NCBI GenBank assembly: GCA_002346745.1
Contig: DEAL01000016.1
Location: 1 to 64,000, forward strand
Direction of reading: 5' to 3'
From: Candidatus Neomicrothrix sp. UBA2983
GTDB lineage: Bacteria > Actinomycetota > Acidimicrobiia > Acidimicrobiales > MedAcidi-G1
DNA: 64,000 nucleotides
A program made the position numbers and the translations under genes. Numbering within the stretch: the first letter of the stretch is position 1; each line of letters begins with the position of its first letter. Positions 16,837 to 25,050 of the stretch are shown piece after piece. A model generated the notes under the pieces. That model saw only the letters and a program-made list of their open reading frames with translations. It was not told the DNA's origin and made no database searches.

Positions 16837-17610
16837 TCAGCCGCCGTCGGCGAGGCGCCGCTGGCGGTCCAGCCAGCCCAGCAGGATGGCGATCGCCCGG
16901 GGATCGTGGCGCAGGTGGTGGCCGGCCCGTTCGATGAGCCGCAGGTCTCCCCCGCCGTGAGCGGCCACCACGGCCCGGGCGTCGAGCGGCGGGACGACCT
17001 CGTCGTCGGTGCCGTGGACCACCAGCAGCGGGCGGGGCGCCAGGGCGTCGGCCGCCCGCTCGGCCGCGACGGACGACAGCGCCCTGGTCCAGCGGTCGAA
17101 GTCGTCGGGGTGGGCGTCCTCGCGGATCACCCCCGCGTCCCTGGCGTGGAGCAGCAAGCGGCGCGGGTTGGCCGCCCAGTCGGCGAAGTCTGCGGGGCCG
17201 GCGAGGGTGGCCGCGCCACCGATGCGCTCGTCGGCGGCCGCGGCACACACAGCGAGGGCCCCGCCCGTCCCGAAGCCTGCGGTCCAGACCCCCGAGGCCC
17301 CCTGGTCGTCGAGCAGGTGGCGGGCCGCCGCCAGCACGTCCTCGAGCCAGCCGTCGAGGCTGAAGAAGCCGTCGGAACCGGGCATGCCCCGTGGCGCCGG
17401 CACCAGGGCGACCCAGCCCATCTCCCGCGCTATCCGCGCCGCCAGTTCCGGGAAGGTCGCCGGCGAGTTGGCGCCACCGCCCTCCCCGGCGGGGAAGCCG
17501 TGGCAGATCACGACGCCCGGTCGGCCCCGGGCACCGCCGGTTGGGCGCTCCAGGTGGGCGGCGAGGGTCAGCCCGCCGTCCTCCTCCGAGCGGAACGAGT
17601 GGTTGCTCAT
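16837..17610 (-). CDS. Alpha/beta-hydrolase-fold protein lacking the nucleophile serine
   Basis: Dienelactone-hydrolase-like protein of 257 residues: oxyanion strand VVICHGFP, a nucleophile elbow read here as GFGTGG (residues 112-117), acid-residue loop VVHGTDDEVVP and histidine region ERAGHHLRH. In active members the elbow is GxSxG; here the middle position is Gly114 (GGG codon), with the Asp and His positions kept. So it may be catalytically dead, use another nucleophile, or have a non-hydrolytic role. It lies between sufB and the gamma-carbonic-anhydrase gene on the same strand (21 nt after it counting stop to start). Confidence 0.85.
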   Translation of the reverse strand: MSNHSFRSEEDGGLTLAAHLERPTGGARGRPGVVICHGFPAGEGGGANSPATFPELAARIAREMGWVALVPAPRGMPGSDGFFSLDGWLEDVLAAARHLLDDQGASGVWTAGFGTGGALAVCAAAADERIGGAATLAGPADFADWAANPRRLLLHARDAGVIREDAHPDDFDRWTRALSSVAAERAADALAPRPLLVVHGTDDEVVPPLDARAVVAAHGGGDLRLIERAGHHLRHDPRAIAILLGWLDRQRRLADGG

Positions 17611-17631
17611 CGGGCGCCCGCCGACGGTCGG

Positions 17632-18150
17632 TCAGTCCAGGCGGCGCAGGCCCTGGCGGAACTGCCGCGCGCGCTCCACGTAGATCTGCGCGTTGACGAG
17701 GTTGGTTCCCTCGGACACGACCCCCTCCCGCACGGAGGCCGGGACGCCGATCGCCATCGAGTGGGGCGGCACGACCTGGCCGTTGCGGACCACGGCGTTG
17801 GCGCCGACGATCGAACCGAAGCCGACCACGGCCTCGTGGAGCACCACCGAGCCCACGCCGACGAGTCCCTGGTCCTCGATCGTGCAGCCCTCGAGGTGGC
17901 ACAGGTGCCCGAGGGTGACGTCGTCGCCGACGATGGTCGGTAGTTCACTCGTGCAGTGCAGCACGGCGTTGTCCTGCACCGAGGAACGAGCGCCGACGCG
18001 GATCAGGTTGTCGTCGGCCCGGAGCACCGCGTGCGGCCAGATGCTCGACTCCGGCCCGACCTCGACGTTTCCGATCAGCACCGCGTCGGGGTGGATGTAC
18101 GCGGTGGGGTCGATGCGGGGCTCGACGTCGCCGAGGGCGTACACGGCCAT
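17632..18150 (-). CDS. Gamma-carbonic-anhydrase-family protein (left-handed beta-helix)
   Basis: Hexapeptide-repeat trimer of the CaiE/YrdA/gamma-CA group. The 172 residues show repeats such as IHPDAVLIGNVEVGPESSIW and VGDDVTLGHLCHLEGCTIED, with metal-binding histidines in VLHC and LGHLCH. Some homologues hydrate CO2; others have no detected activity, so the reaction is uncertain. The ATG at 18150 shares its A with the TGA of the flavin reductase gene (TGATG), so translation is coupled. Confidence 0.9.
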   Translation of the reverse strand: MAVYALGDVEPRIDPTAYIHPDAVLIGNVEVGPESSIWPHAVLRADDNLIRVGARSSVQDNAVLHCTSELPTIVGDDVTLGHLCHLEGCTIEDQGLVGVGSVVLHEAVVGFGSIVGANAVVRNGQVVPPHSMAIGVPASVREGVVSEGTNLVNAQIYVERARQFRQGLRRLD

Positions 18151-18647
18151 CAGGCCGATCCGGGTTCCTGTGAGAACGCCCCGTACCGGCCGCCCAGGAA
18201 CACCAGCGGGGAGCCCTCGTCGACGTGGCTGAGGTGCTCGACACGGCCCATGACGAACACGTGGTCGCCGGCGTCGACGACCTCGTGGATCGAGCAGTCG
18301 ATCGACGCCAGGCACGACGGGATCAGCGGCGATCCCGACGGCGCCGGCTCCCAGTCGGTGCCCTCCCACGGGTCGCCGTCCTTGCGGAAGAAGGCGTTGG
18401 AGAGGTCCTGCTGTCCGTCGGAGAGCACGTTCACGCAGAAGGATCCAGAGGCCTCAATCCGCGGCCACGTGTACGAGCCCTTCCCGGGCAGGAAGCCGAC
18501 GAGGGGCGGGTCCATCGAGACCGACACGAACGAGCCGATGACCATCGCCAGGGGCTCCCCGTCGTCGCAGCCGGTCACGAGGGTGACCCCGGTCGGATAG
18601 CGGCCCAGGACCTTTCGGTAGAGGTCGCCGTCGATCTGTCCGGTCAT
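18150..18647 (-). CDS. Flavin reductase-like (HpaC/FMN-binding) protein
   Basis: Split-barrel flavin reductase of 165 residues: RYPTGVTLVTGCDDGEPLA, GSFVSVSMDPPLVGFLPGK, ASGSFCVNVLSDGQQDLSN and a final HVFVMGRVEHL...PLVFLGGRYGAF are typical. Such enzymes supply reduced FMN to two-component monooxygenases or reduce flavin in general. The ATG at 18647 has GGAG about 11 nt upstream. It is coupled by TGATG overlap to the gamma-CA-like gene. No partner oxygenase is adjacent. Confidence 0.92.
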   Translation of the reverse strand: MTGQIDGDLYRKVLGRYPTGVTLVTGCDDGEPLAMVIGSFVSVSMDPPLVGFLPGKGSYTWPRIEASGSFCVNVLSDGQQDLSNAFFRKDGDPWEGTDWEPAPSGSPLIPSCLASIDCSIHEVVDAGDHVFVMGRVEHLSHVDEGSPLVFLGGRYGAFSQEPGSA

Positions 18648-18722
18648 GTTCTCGCTCCGTCGCCCGTGGTCACCTGGTTGGTTCGGCGGAGGGTAGCCCG
18701 GGCCGACGGGTGCGCCGGAGGT

Positions 18723-19589
18723 TCAGGTGCGGGAATGCGTCGGCGCCAGCGAGATCGTGCGACCCTCGGCGGCGGCGGACACCCTGCCGATCCGTCGACC
18801 CTCGGCAGCCGCCTGCGCCCCCTCGAGCAGCGCGTCGACGGTGTTGTCGCCGTGCGCCGGGTCGTGGTGGAACAGCACCAGTTCGCCGACGCCCGCCTGG
18901 CCGGCCACCTCGACGGCGTAGTCGACGGTGCAGTGGCCCCAGTCGGTGCGCTGGGCGAACTCCTCGGGCGTGAACTGGGCGTCGTGGATCAGCAGGTCGA
19001 CGCCGGCGCACAGGTCGAGCACTGCCGGATCGACGTGGGTGGGCGCCCCGACCGGCTCCTGGTGGTCGCTCACGTAGGCGACGCTCACGCCGTTCCAGTC
19101 GATGCGGTAGCCGTTGGTGACACCCACGTGGGGCACCACGGCGACGGTCACCCCGGCCGGGCCGACGGTGAAGCTGCCGTCGAGCACGTCGTGGAAGGCG
19201 ATCTCGCCCGCCAGGTCCCGGTGGCTGATCGGGAAGTACGGCGGCGCCATGAACTCCTCGAAGCAGGCCTCGAGGGTGCGGCCGTTGCGCGGCCCGTACA
19301 CGTCCAACCGGGCCCCCGGGCAGTTGATCGGGGCGAAGAAGGGCAGGCCCTGGATGTGGTCCCAGTGGAGGTGGCTGACGAGGGCCGTGCCGCGGAAGGG
19401 CGTGGCGGCACACGGCTCGTCGACGCCGTAGAAGCGCAGGCCGGTGCCGAGGTCCAGCAGGATCGGCTGGCCGCCGGGCACGTCGACGACGACGCAGGAG
19501 GTGTTGCCGCCGTAGCGCGCGTTCTCGTCGCACGGGCACGGGGTCGAGCCCCGGACCCCGTAGAAGGTGACGTCGAGCGCGGCGTCCAT
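18723..19589 (-). CDS. MBL-fold metallo-hydrolase (phosphodiesterase-like)
   Basis: Metallo-beta-lactamase-fold protein of 288 residues. It begins VTFYGVRGSTPCP and contains ARYGGNTSC, DLGTGLR, the metal motif SHLHWDHIQG, then YVSDHQE, LIHDAQFTPEE, and LVLFHHDPAHGD. This order matches the cyclic-nucleotide phosphodiesterase/RNase Z-like branch. Substrate unknown. A TACCCT box at 19599-19604 lies 9 nt before the ATG. It diverges from the selenoprotein gene at 19702. Confidence 0.9.
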   Translation of the reverse strand: MDAALDVTFYGVRGSTPCPCDENARYGGNTSCVVVDVPGGQPILLDLGTGLRFYGVDEPCAATPFRGTALVSHLHWDHIQGLPFFAPINCPGARLDVYGPRNGRTLEACFEEFMAPPYFPISHRDLAGEIAFHDVLDGSFTVGPAGVTVAVVPHVGVTNGYRIDWNGVSVAYVSDHQEPVGAPTHVDPAVLDLCAGVDLLIHDAQFTPEEFAQRTDWGHCTVDYAVEVAGQAGVGELVLFHHDPAHGDNTVDALLEGAQAAAEGRRIGRVSAAAEGRTISLAPTHSRT

Positions 19590-19701
19590 CGATCGGTGAG
19601 GGTAGTGAGGCTCCGGCGGCCGGTGTCGGGGCTGTGACCCATCTCACGATGCCCTGATCCCGAGTCAGGAGCGGCAACGACGGTGCGCGAGACTGTCAGT
19701 G

Positions 19702-21159
19702 ATGGCCTCCGTGACCGGTGCCCGACTCCCGACCATTCCCGACGGCCTGGTCGCCGTGGTCAAGTCCGAGTGCCCGGCCTGCACGCTGGTCGCCCCGGTG
19801 CTCGAGCAACTGGTCGAGTCGGTGGGGCTCGTCGTCTACACCCAGGACGACCCCTCCTTCCCGACCGACGCCGACTGGGTGGTCGACGACACCGACCTGG
19901 CGGCCAGCTGGCAGATCGACCTCGACGCCGTCCCCACGCTGGTTCGACGCGTCGACGGCGTCGAGATCGACCGCACCGTCGGCTGGGACCGCGCCAACTG
20001 GGAGTCCTTCACCGGCGTCGACGGCCTCGGCGACGGCCTGCCCGACTTCAAGCCCGGTTGAGGCTCCCTGACGGTCGACCCCGGGCGGGTCGACGAGCTC
20101 CGGGCCCGGTACGGCGGCTCGAACCTGGCCTCGCGGCGCGTCGAGGTCGCCGACCTGGAGGACCTCCACGAGGCCCTGTTCGACCGGGGCTGGACCGACG
20201 GGCTGCCCGTGGTGCCGCCCACCGAGGCGCGGGTGTCCCGGATGCTCGAAGGAACCACTCGCAGCCCTGACGAGGTCGTCGTCCTGGTTCCGCCCAACCT
20301 TGTCGAGTGCCCCGTCGAGAAGGTGGCGGTCAACGCCGTCATGGCCGGCTGCCGCCCTGAGTACCTGCCGGTCGTCCTCGCAGCCCTCGAGACCGTCTGC
20401 ACCGACGAGTTCAACATGCACGGCGTGCTGGCCACCACCATGTCGGTCGGCCCGATCCTCGTCGTCAACGGACCGATCGCCCGGCAGATCGGCATGAACT
20501 CGGGGATCAACGTCCTGGGCCACGGCAACCGGGCCAACTCCACCATCGGCCGGGCCGTGCAACTCGTCCTCCGCAACGTCGGCGGCGGCGCCCCGGGCGG
20601 CATCGACCGGGGCACCCTCGGACACATGGGCAAGCAGGGCTTCTGCTTCGCCGAGGACGAGGACGGCTCACCCTGGACCACCCTCGCCGAGGACCGGGGC
20701 TTCGACCGCTCGCAGAACACCGTCACCGCCTTCTGCGGCGAGGGCCCGAACCTGGTGATGGACCAGCTCAGCCGCAGCCCCGAGTCGCTCACCCGCTCGC
20801 TGGCCTCGAGCCTCCGGACCGCCATCTCCGAAAGGGTGGTGCTCGGCATGGACGGCATGCTCGTGATGTCGCCCGAGCACATGTCCCGCTACCGGGACGC
20901 CGGTTGGGACCGGGCCCGCTTCATGGCCGAGCTCACCGAGTGCCTGATGGTCGATACCGACTCCATCCTCGGGGGCGTCGACGGCGTCGAGGAGGGCCTC
21001 CCTCCCGAGTTCGCCGGCCACCGCGTCCCCAAGTTCCGTCCGGGTGGCCTGCTGGTCGTCCACGCCGGCGGTCCCGCCGGCCTGTTCTCGGCCGTCATCG
21101 GCGGCTGGAAGAACGGCCCCGGCGGCTCCGACCCCGTCACGAGGGAGATCACGCCATGA
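19702..21159 (+). CDS. Candidate selenoprotein: thioredoxin domain fused through Sec120 to UGSC-partner domain
   Basis: Residues 1-119 form a thioredoxin-like domain with CPAC (ECPACTLVAPVLEQL) and cis-Pro DAVPTL. A TGA at 20059-20061 follows FKPG, and the same frame continues GSLTVDPGRVDELRARYG into a long domain ending at 21159. Between the TGA and the conserved core (FDRGWTDGLPVVPPT) there is no ATG, GTG or TTG in frame. The GTG at 20209 would cut the conserved GWTDGLP block shared with the paralogue at 56339-57391. An 8-bp hairpin with a 5-nt loop follows the TGA (20074-20094). I therefore read TGA as Sec, giving 485 residues with a GUGS motif. Conventional calling gives two pieces, 19702-20061 and 20209-21159. 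The partner domain has AVNAVMAGCRPEYLPVV and GHGNRANSTIGRAV. It is coupled to the UGSC gene downstream. Function unknown. Confidence 0.65.
20062..20094 (+). promoter_or_regulatory. Candidate SECIS hairpin (thioredoxin fusion)
   Basis: 12 nt after the TGA, GTCGACCC (20074-20081) pairs perfectly with GGGTCGAC (20087-20094) around loop CGGGC. The loop begins 20 nt after the TGA, close to the other three candidates. Confidence 0.5.
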
Positions 21160-21204
21160 CCACCACCCGTCCCGTCACGAAGGAGGCCACGCCATGACCA
21201 CCAC
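21133..21204 (+). repeat. Imperfect 38-bp-period tandem repeat at the UGSC translation start
   Basis: A 34-bp block at 21133-21166 recurs at 21171-21204 with 31 of 34 positions identical. Each copy carries a purine-rich ribosome site and the ATGACCACCAC start. Copy 1 overlaps the end of the upstream gene; copy 2 initiates the UGSC selenoprotein. Confidence 0.85.
21156..21197 (+). CDS. 13-codon coupling ORF between fusion gene and UGSC gene
   Basis: ATG at 21156 overlaps the TGA of the fusion gene (ATGA), and its own TGA overlaps the UGSC ATG in the same way. The product MTTTRPVTKEATP is probably only a by-product of the duplicated start region that relays ribosomes. Confidence 0.3.
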   Translation: MTTTRPVTKEATP

Positions 21205-21715
21205 GATCCTGGATCCGACCAGTGAGCAGGCCCCGGCCACCCGGGAGCGCGTCGGGCGCCCCGAGTCGCTGGCCGGGCTCACCGTCGGCCTGCTCGACAT
21301 CTCCAAACCCCGCGGCGACGTGTTCCTCGACCGGGTCGAGGAACGGCTCACCGCCGCCGGGGCGACCGTGGCCCGCTACGCCAAGCCCACGTTCACCAAG
21401 CCGGCGCCCGCCGACCTGCGCCACGAGATCGCCACCCACTGCGACGCCGTGATCGAGGCCCTCGCCGATTGAGGATCCTGCACGACGTGCAGTGTGCACG
21501 ACATCGATTATCTGGAGCGGCGGGGCGTGCCGGGGGTCTTCGTGGCCTCCGACACCTTCATCGACGCCGCCGAGACCCAGTCGGCGGGCCTGGGCCTCGA
21601 CGTGGCCGGCGTCTACGTGGCGCATCCCATCCAGGACCGCACCGACGAGGAGATGACCGCCTTGGCGGACGGCGCCATCGACGCCCTGCTGGGTGCCCTC
21701 ACCGGCCCCGCCTGA
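21194..21715 (+). CDS. UGSC-family selenoprotein (Sec93)
   Basis: 173-residue protein read through the TGA at 21470-21472. Before the TGA: LAGLTVGLLDISKPRGDVFL and CDAVIEALAD; after it: GSC then TTCSVHDIDYLERRGVPGVF, GLGLDVAGVYVAHPIQDRT. The Sec-Gly-Ser-Cys motif defines the UGSC family, known from marine metagenome selenoprotein surveys. Cys99 gives an additional thiol (U93, C96, C99). A strong AAGGAGG site precedes the ATG. A hairpin with loop AGTGT starts 11 nt after the TGA. Downstream homology resumes immediately, so a real stop would remove the conserved half. It pairs with the partner-domain gene just upstream. Probably a thiol/selenol redox or reductase subunit; substrate unknown. Confidence 0.88.
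21473..21502 (+). promoter_or_regulatory. Candidate SECIS hairpin (UGSC 1)
   Basis: Starting 11 nt after the TGA, GACGTGC (21484-21490) pairs with GCACGAC (21496-21502) with one A-A mismatch around loop AGTGT. The loop begins 18 nt after the TGA. The same loop and spacing occur in the second UGSC gene. Confidence 0.65.
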
Positions 21716-21725
21716 GCGGGGCGCC

Positions 21726-22595
21726 TCACCCCGGAAGTCGCCAGGCGCCGTTGGCGTGCGTGGCCAGCCCGTCGTCGGCGACGCCGAGGGCGACCCGGAC
21801 CGCACGGCCGGGGTCGTCGGGCCAGCCCATCACCCGGGCCAGGTCGGCATCGGGGACGTCGCCCCCGCCGAGGGCCGCCACCAGCCGTCCACGGCCCTGA
21901 CGGTCCGAGCCCTCGAAGGCCGGTTGGGCGACGCTGACCCCAGCGGAGCCACGTGCCGGATCATCGCCCTCGCCCCGCCAGGCACAGCCGTCGGCGACCG
22001 GGCACCCGCCACAGTGCGGTGAGCGGGCGCGACAGACGGTCGCCCCCACGTCCAGCAGCACCTGGTTCCACGCCCAGCCCTCCCCTGACGGGACCGCCGC
22101 ATCGGCCAGCGACTGGGCCTCCCGGGCCGTGAGCCGGCGACCGGTCCGGCGCGCCAGCACGCGCGCCACGTTGGTGTCCACCACGGCCACGTCCCGCTCG
22201 AAGGCGAAGGCCAGCACGGCCCTCGCCGTGTACGGCCCGATACCCGGCAGGTCGAGCAGCGCACCGAGGTCGTCCGGCAGCCGGCCGCCATGCTGCGCCG
22301 CCACCTGTGTCGCACATCGGTGCAGGTTGACGGCCCGGCGGTTGTAGCCGAGGCCCGACCACTCCCGGACGACGTCGCCGACTGGCGCCGCCGCACACGT
22401 GGCCATGTCCGGAAAGCGTTCGAGGAAGCGCTTCCACCTCGGCACCACCCGGTCCACCTGGGTCTGCTGGAGCATCACCTCCGCCACCAGGACCGACCAC
22501 GGGTCCCGGGTCGCCCGCCACGGCAGGTCCCGCAGGCGCGGGCGTCCCCAGTCGAGGAGTGACGCCGGAAGCGGCCGGGTCCGGGTGGCTGGCAC
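21726..22595 (-). CDS. mutY: A/G-specific adenine glycosylase MutY
   Basis: Base-excision enzyme that removes A opposite 8-oxoG. The 289-residue protein shows VLVAEVMLQQTQVDRV, the helix-hairpin-helix LPGIGPYTARAVLAFAF with the catalytic VVDTNVARVL, and the 4Fe-4S cysteines C-x6-C-x2-C-x5-C in CRARSPHCGGCPVADGC. The C-terminal 8-oxoG-recognition domain is short or absent, as in some actinobacteria. The start is a GTG at 22595 with a TACGTT box at 22602-22607, 6 nt upstream. It converges with the UGSC gene (10 nt between). Confidence 0.95.
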   Translation of the reverse strand: MPATRTRPLPASLLDWGRPRLRDLPWRATRDPWSVLVAEVMLQQTQVDRVVPRWKRFLERFPDMATCAAAPVGDVVREWSGLGYNRRAVNLHRCATQVAAQHGGRLPDDLGALLDLPGIGPYTARAVLAFAFERDVAVVDTNVARVLARRTGRRLTAREAQSLADAAVPSGEGWAWNQVLLDVGATVCRARSPHCGGCPVADGCAWRGEGDDPARGSAGVSVAQPAFEGSDRQGRGRLVAALGGGDVPDADLARVMGWPDDPGRAVRVALGVADDGLATHANGAWRLPG

Positions 22596-22601
22596 CGCCC
22601 G

Positions 22602-22607
22602 AACGTA
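22602..22607 (-). promoter_or_regulatory. Putative -10 box of mutY (TACGTT)
   Basis: TACGTT on the minus strand lies 6 nt before the mutY GTG; leaderless arrangement, divergent from the box at 22646-22651. Confidence 0.35.
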
Positions 22608-22645
22608 GTTCCGGCGACAGGCGCACCGGGACGACGGCCGGGCGC

Positions 22646-22651
22646 TAGCGT
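22646..22651 (+). promoter_or_regulatory. Putative -10 box (TAGCGT), leaderless
   Basis: TAGCGT lies 8 nt before the GTG at 22660; no Shine-Dalgarno is visible. Confidence 0.35.
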
Positions 22652-22659
22652 CATCGCCC

Positions 22660-23151
22660 GTGGCACAGGACCCCTCCCTCAACATCGAGTTGCAGCCGGT
22701 CGGCGGCGAGCCGCTCCCGCTCGAGCAGCTGCTCACGACGTTCCCGCTGGCGGCCGTCGTGCTCGACCCGTACACCCACGAGAGTTCGTGGCTGCTCGAC
22801 ACGGCCCGCCGCATCCTGCGGGTGTTCCAGGAGGCCGACGTCCGGGTCGCCTACCTCGTGACCGACACCGACGCCGACGGCGCCGCCCGGTTCCTCGGCC
22901 CGCTCGCCGACGAGATCCTCGGCCTCGCCGACCCCGACCGGGCCCTCGTCCGCTCCCTCGGCCTCAGCTCACTCCCCGCCCTCGTGGCGATCCGCCAGGA
23001 CGGCACCCTAGTCGGCACCGCCGAGGGCTGGGACCCCGACGCCTGGCGTGACCTCGCCGAGTCGATCGGCTCGCTCACTGCCTGGTCGCGGCCGGAGATC
23101 CCCGCCGTCGGAGACCCGGCGCCCTACGCGGGCACCGCCGCCCTGGGCTGA
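22660..23151 (+). CDS. Thioredoxin-fold-like protein without CxxC, 163 aa
   Basis: Conserved actinobacterial protein with a thioredoxin-like pattern: LAAVVLDPYTHESSWLLDTA where the CxxC helix would be, VRVAYLVTDTDA, then LGLSSLPALVAIRQDGTLVG (cis-Pro region) and a C-terminal extension WSRPEIPAVGDPAPY. There is no cysteine at the active-site position, so dithiol oxidoreduction is unlikely. Start GTG at 22660 with a TAGCGT box upstream. It leads a short run with the F420-type and dehydrogenase genes. Function unknown. Confidence 0.85.
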   Translation: MAQDPSLNIELQPVGGEPLPLEQLLTTFPLAAVVLDPYTHESSWLLDTARRILRVFQEADVRVAYLVTDTDADGAARFLGPLADEILGLADPDRALVRSLGLSSLPALVAIRQDGTLVGTAEGWDPDAWRDLAESIGSLTAWSRPEIPAVGDPAPYAGTAALG

Positions 23152-23167
23152 ACCGGCAGCCAGCGCT

Positions 23168-24070
23168 GTGCGGATCCGGATCGGCTTCGGGTTCGGCGGC
23201 TCCGCCCATCCCCATGGCGCCGACCTGTTCAGCTGGCTCGTCGACGACCTCGAGACCAACGGGTACGACTCCCTCTGGGTGAGCGAACGGGCCAACGGCC
23301 TCACCCTCGACCCGATGGTCGCCATGTCCTACGCGGCGGGACGCACCGAGCGACTCAAGTTCGGCCCCGCCGTGATGGTGCTGCCGGGCCGCAACCCGGT
23401 CCTGTGCGCCAAGGCCATCGCCAGCCTCGACGTGGTGTCGAACGGCCGGGCGCTGCCCGCCTTCGGGCTCGGCATCGCCGACGCCGCCGAACACCAGGCC
23501 TTCGGCGTCGCCCGCGGCGACCGGGCCGCCTGGTTCGACGAGGCACTCCCGCTGATGCGCCGACTCTGGGACGCCGGCGAGGAGGCGATCGACCACGACG
23601 GCCCGCGCTTCGCACTCTCCGGGGTGCTGGTACTGCCCAAGCCGGTCCAGCAGCCCATCGAGGTCTGGCTGGGCGGCTTCGCCCCGTCGGAACTGCGGCG
23701 TTGCGGTCGCCTGGGCGACGGCTGGCTGGCCTCCTTCTCCACGCCCGCCGCCGTGGCCGCCGGCATCGCCGCCATCGACGCCGAGTCGGCCGATCACGGC
23801 CGCTCGATCGACCGGGGCCACTTCGGCGTGCTGTTGCCGTTCGTGCACGGCGCCCTCCCCGACCGCTTCGCCGACCGCCTGCGCCGACGCCAGCCCGACC
23901 TCGACCCGGCCGAGGTGGTCGCCTCGGGGATCGCCGGCCTGGCCGACCGACTGCGTGCCTTCGTCGACGCCGGCGCCACCAAGTTCGTGGTGTTCCCCCT
24001 CGACGAGCCCAGCGACTGGCACGCCACCATCAACGAGGTCGCCGACGAATGCCTGCCCCTGCAGACGTGA
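23168..24070 (+). CDS. LLM-class (F420-dependent) oxidoreductase
   Basis: Luciferase-like monooxygenase-fold enzyme of 300 residues. It begins IRIGFGFGGS, has YDSLWVSERA, AYRT-like MSYAAGRTERLKFG, VMVLPGRNPVLCAKAIASLD, GRALPAFGLGIADAAEHQAFG, and PVQQPIEVWLGGFAPSELRR, which fit the F420-dependent TIGR-type families abundant in actinobacteria. The start is a GTG at 23168, 16 nt after the previous gene. Substrate unknown. Confidence 0.88.
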   Translation: MRIRIGFGFGGSAHPHGADLFSWLVDDLETNGYDSLWVSERANGLTLDPMVAMSYAAGRTERLKFGPAVMVLPGRNPVLCAKAIASLDVVSNGRALPAFGLGIADAAEHQAFGVARGDRAAWFDEALPLMRRLWDAGEEAIDHDGPRFALSGVLVLPKPVQQPIEVWLGGFAPSELRRCGRLGDGWLASFSTPAAVAAGIAAIDAESADHGRSIDRGHFGVLLPFVHGALPDRFADRLRRRQPDLDPAEVVASGIAGLADRLRAFVDAGATKFVVFPLDEPSDWHATINEVADECLPLQT

Positions 24071-24083
24071 ACACCCTCCCCGC

Positions 24084-25010
24084 ATGAGCACCTCCCGACC
24101 CGTCGCCGTCGCCCCCGACACCCGCCCCGCCATGTGCGACCGCATGTGCGCCGCCGTCGAGGCCGGCGGCGGAACCCTCGCCAAGATCGAGGACGCCGAA
24201 GGCCTGGTCTGGGCGGACCCGGGCAACGTCGCCGCCTTCCCCGAGGTGGCCGCCCGGGCGGGACGCCTCGAGTGGATCCAACTGCCCTACGCCGGCATCG
24301 AACCCTTCGTCCACCACCTCGACGCCCGCTGGACCTGGACCTGTGGCAAGGGCGTCTACGCCCCGGCGGTGGCCGAGACCGTGCTGGCCATGATCCTCGC
24401 CCTGCACAAGAACCTGCACGCCTACGCCCGGGCTCGCACCTGGGAGACACCCATCGGCCGCTTCCTCGCGGGCAGCCGCGTGACCGTCCTGGGCGGGGGC
24501 GGGATCACCGAGTGCCTGCTCCCCCTGCTTGAACCGTTCGGCTGCCCGGTCACCGTCGTGCGCCGGAGCGACCGGCCGCTCCCGGGCGCCGACCGCACCC
24601 TCACCGTCGACCGGCTGGCCGAGGTGCTGCCCGACACCGACGTGCTGGTCCTGGCACTCGCCCTCACCGACGAGACCAGCGGCATCGTCGACGCGGCCGC
24701 CCTCGACCTGCTCCCCGACGACGCCTGCCTCGTCAACGTGGCCCGGGGCGGTCACGTCGTCACCGACGACCTGGTCGCCGCACTCCGCGACGGGCGGCTT
24801 GCCGGGGCGGCCCTCGACGTGACCGACCCGGAGCCACTGTCGGACGGGCACCCACTCTGGTCGCTGCCGAACTGCCTGATCACGCCCCACATCGCGAACA
24901 CCCCCGAGATGGGCCTCGACATGCTCGAACCGTTCGTGGCCGAGAACGTCCGCCGCTTCTGCGCCGGCGAGGACCTGCTGGCCCCCGTCGACGTGGCACT
25001 CGGGTACTGA
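24084..25010 (+). CDS. D-isomer-specific 2-hydroxyacid dehydrogenase family protein
   Basis: NAD(P)-dependent dehydrogenase of 308 residues. Near residue 134 is the nucleotide-binding VTVLGGGGITECLL (GxGxxxxxx pattern), followed by the catalytic triad of the family: Arg in LVNVARGGHVV, Glu in DPEPLSDGHPLW and His in ITPHIANTPEM. The family reduces 2-keto acids such as glyoxylate, hydroxypyruvate or phosphopyruvate; the substrate here cannot be told. ATG at 24084 lies 13 nt after the F420-type gene. Confidence 0.9.
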   Translation: MSTSRPVAVAPDTRPAMCDRMCAAVEAGGGTLAKIEDAEGLVWADPGNVAAFPEVAARAGRLEWIQLPYAGIEPFVHHLDARWTWTCGKGVYAPAVAETVLAMILALHKNLHAYARARTWETPIGRFLAGSRVTVLGGGGITECLLPLLEPFGCPVTVVRRSDRPLPGADRTLTVDRLAEVLPDTDVLVLALALTDETSGIVDAAALDLLPDDACLVNVARGGHVVTDDLVAALRDGRLAGAALDVTDPEPLSDGHPLWSLPNCLITPHIANTPEMGLDMLEPFVAENVRRFCAGEDLLAPVDVALGY

Positions 25011-25050
25011 GCCACGGTCGCCAAGCGGACCTGTCGGGGCACCCCTCACG

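Noticed and set aside
20209..21159. Independent gene starting at GTG 20209
   Set aside because: This start removes the GWTDGLP block conserved in the paralogue at 56339-57391.
23149..23151. TGA at the end of the thioredoxin-like gene at 22660 as Sec
   Set aside because: The following gene is in another frame with its own GTG, and no motif surrounds the TGA.
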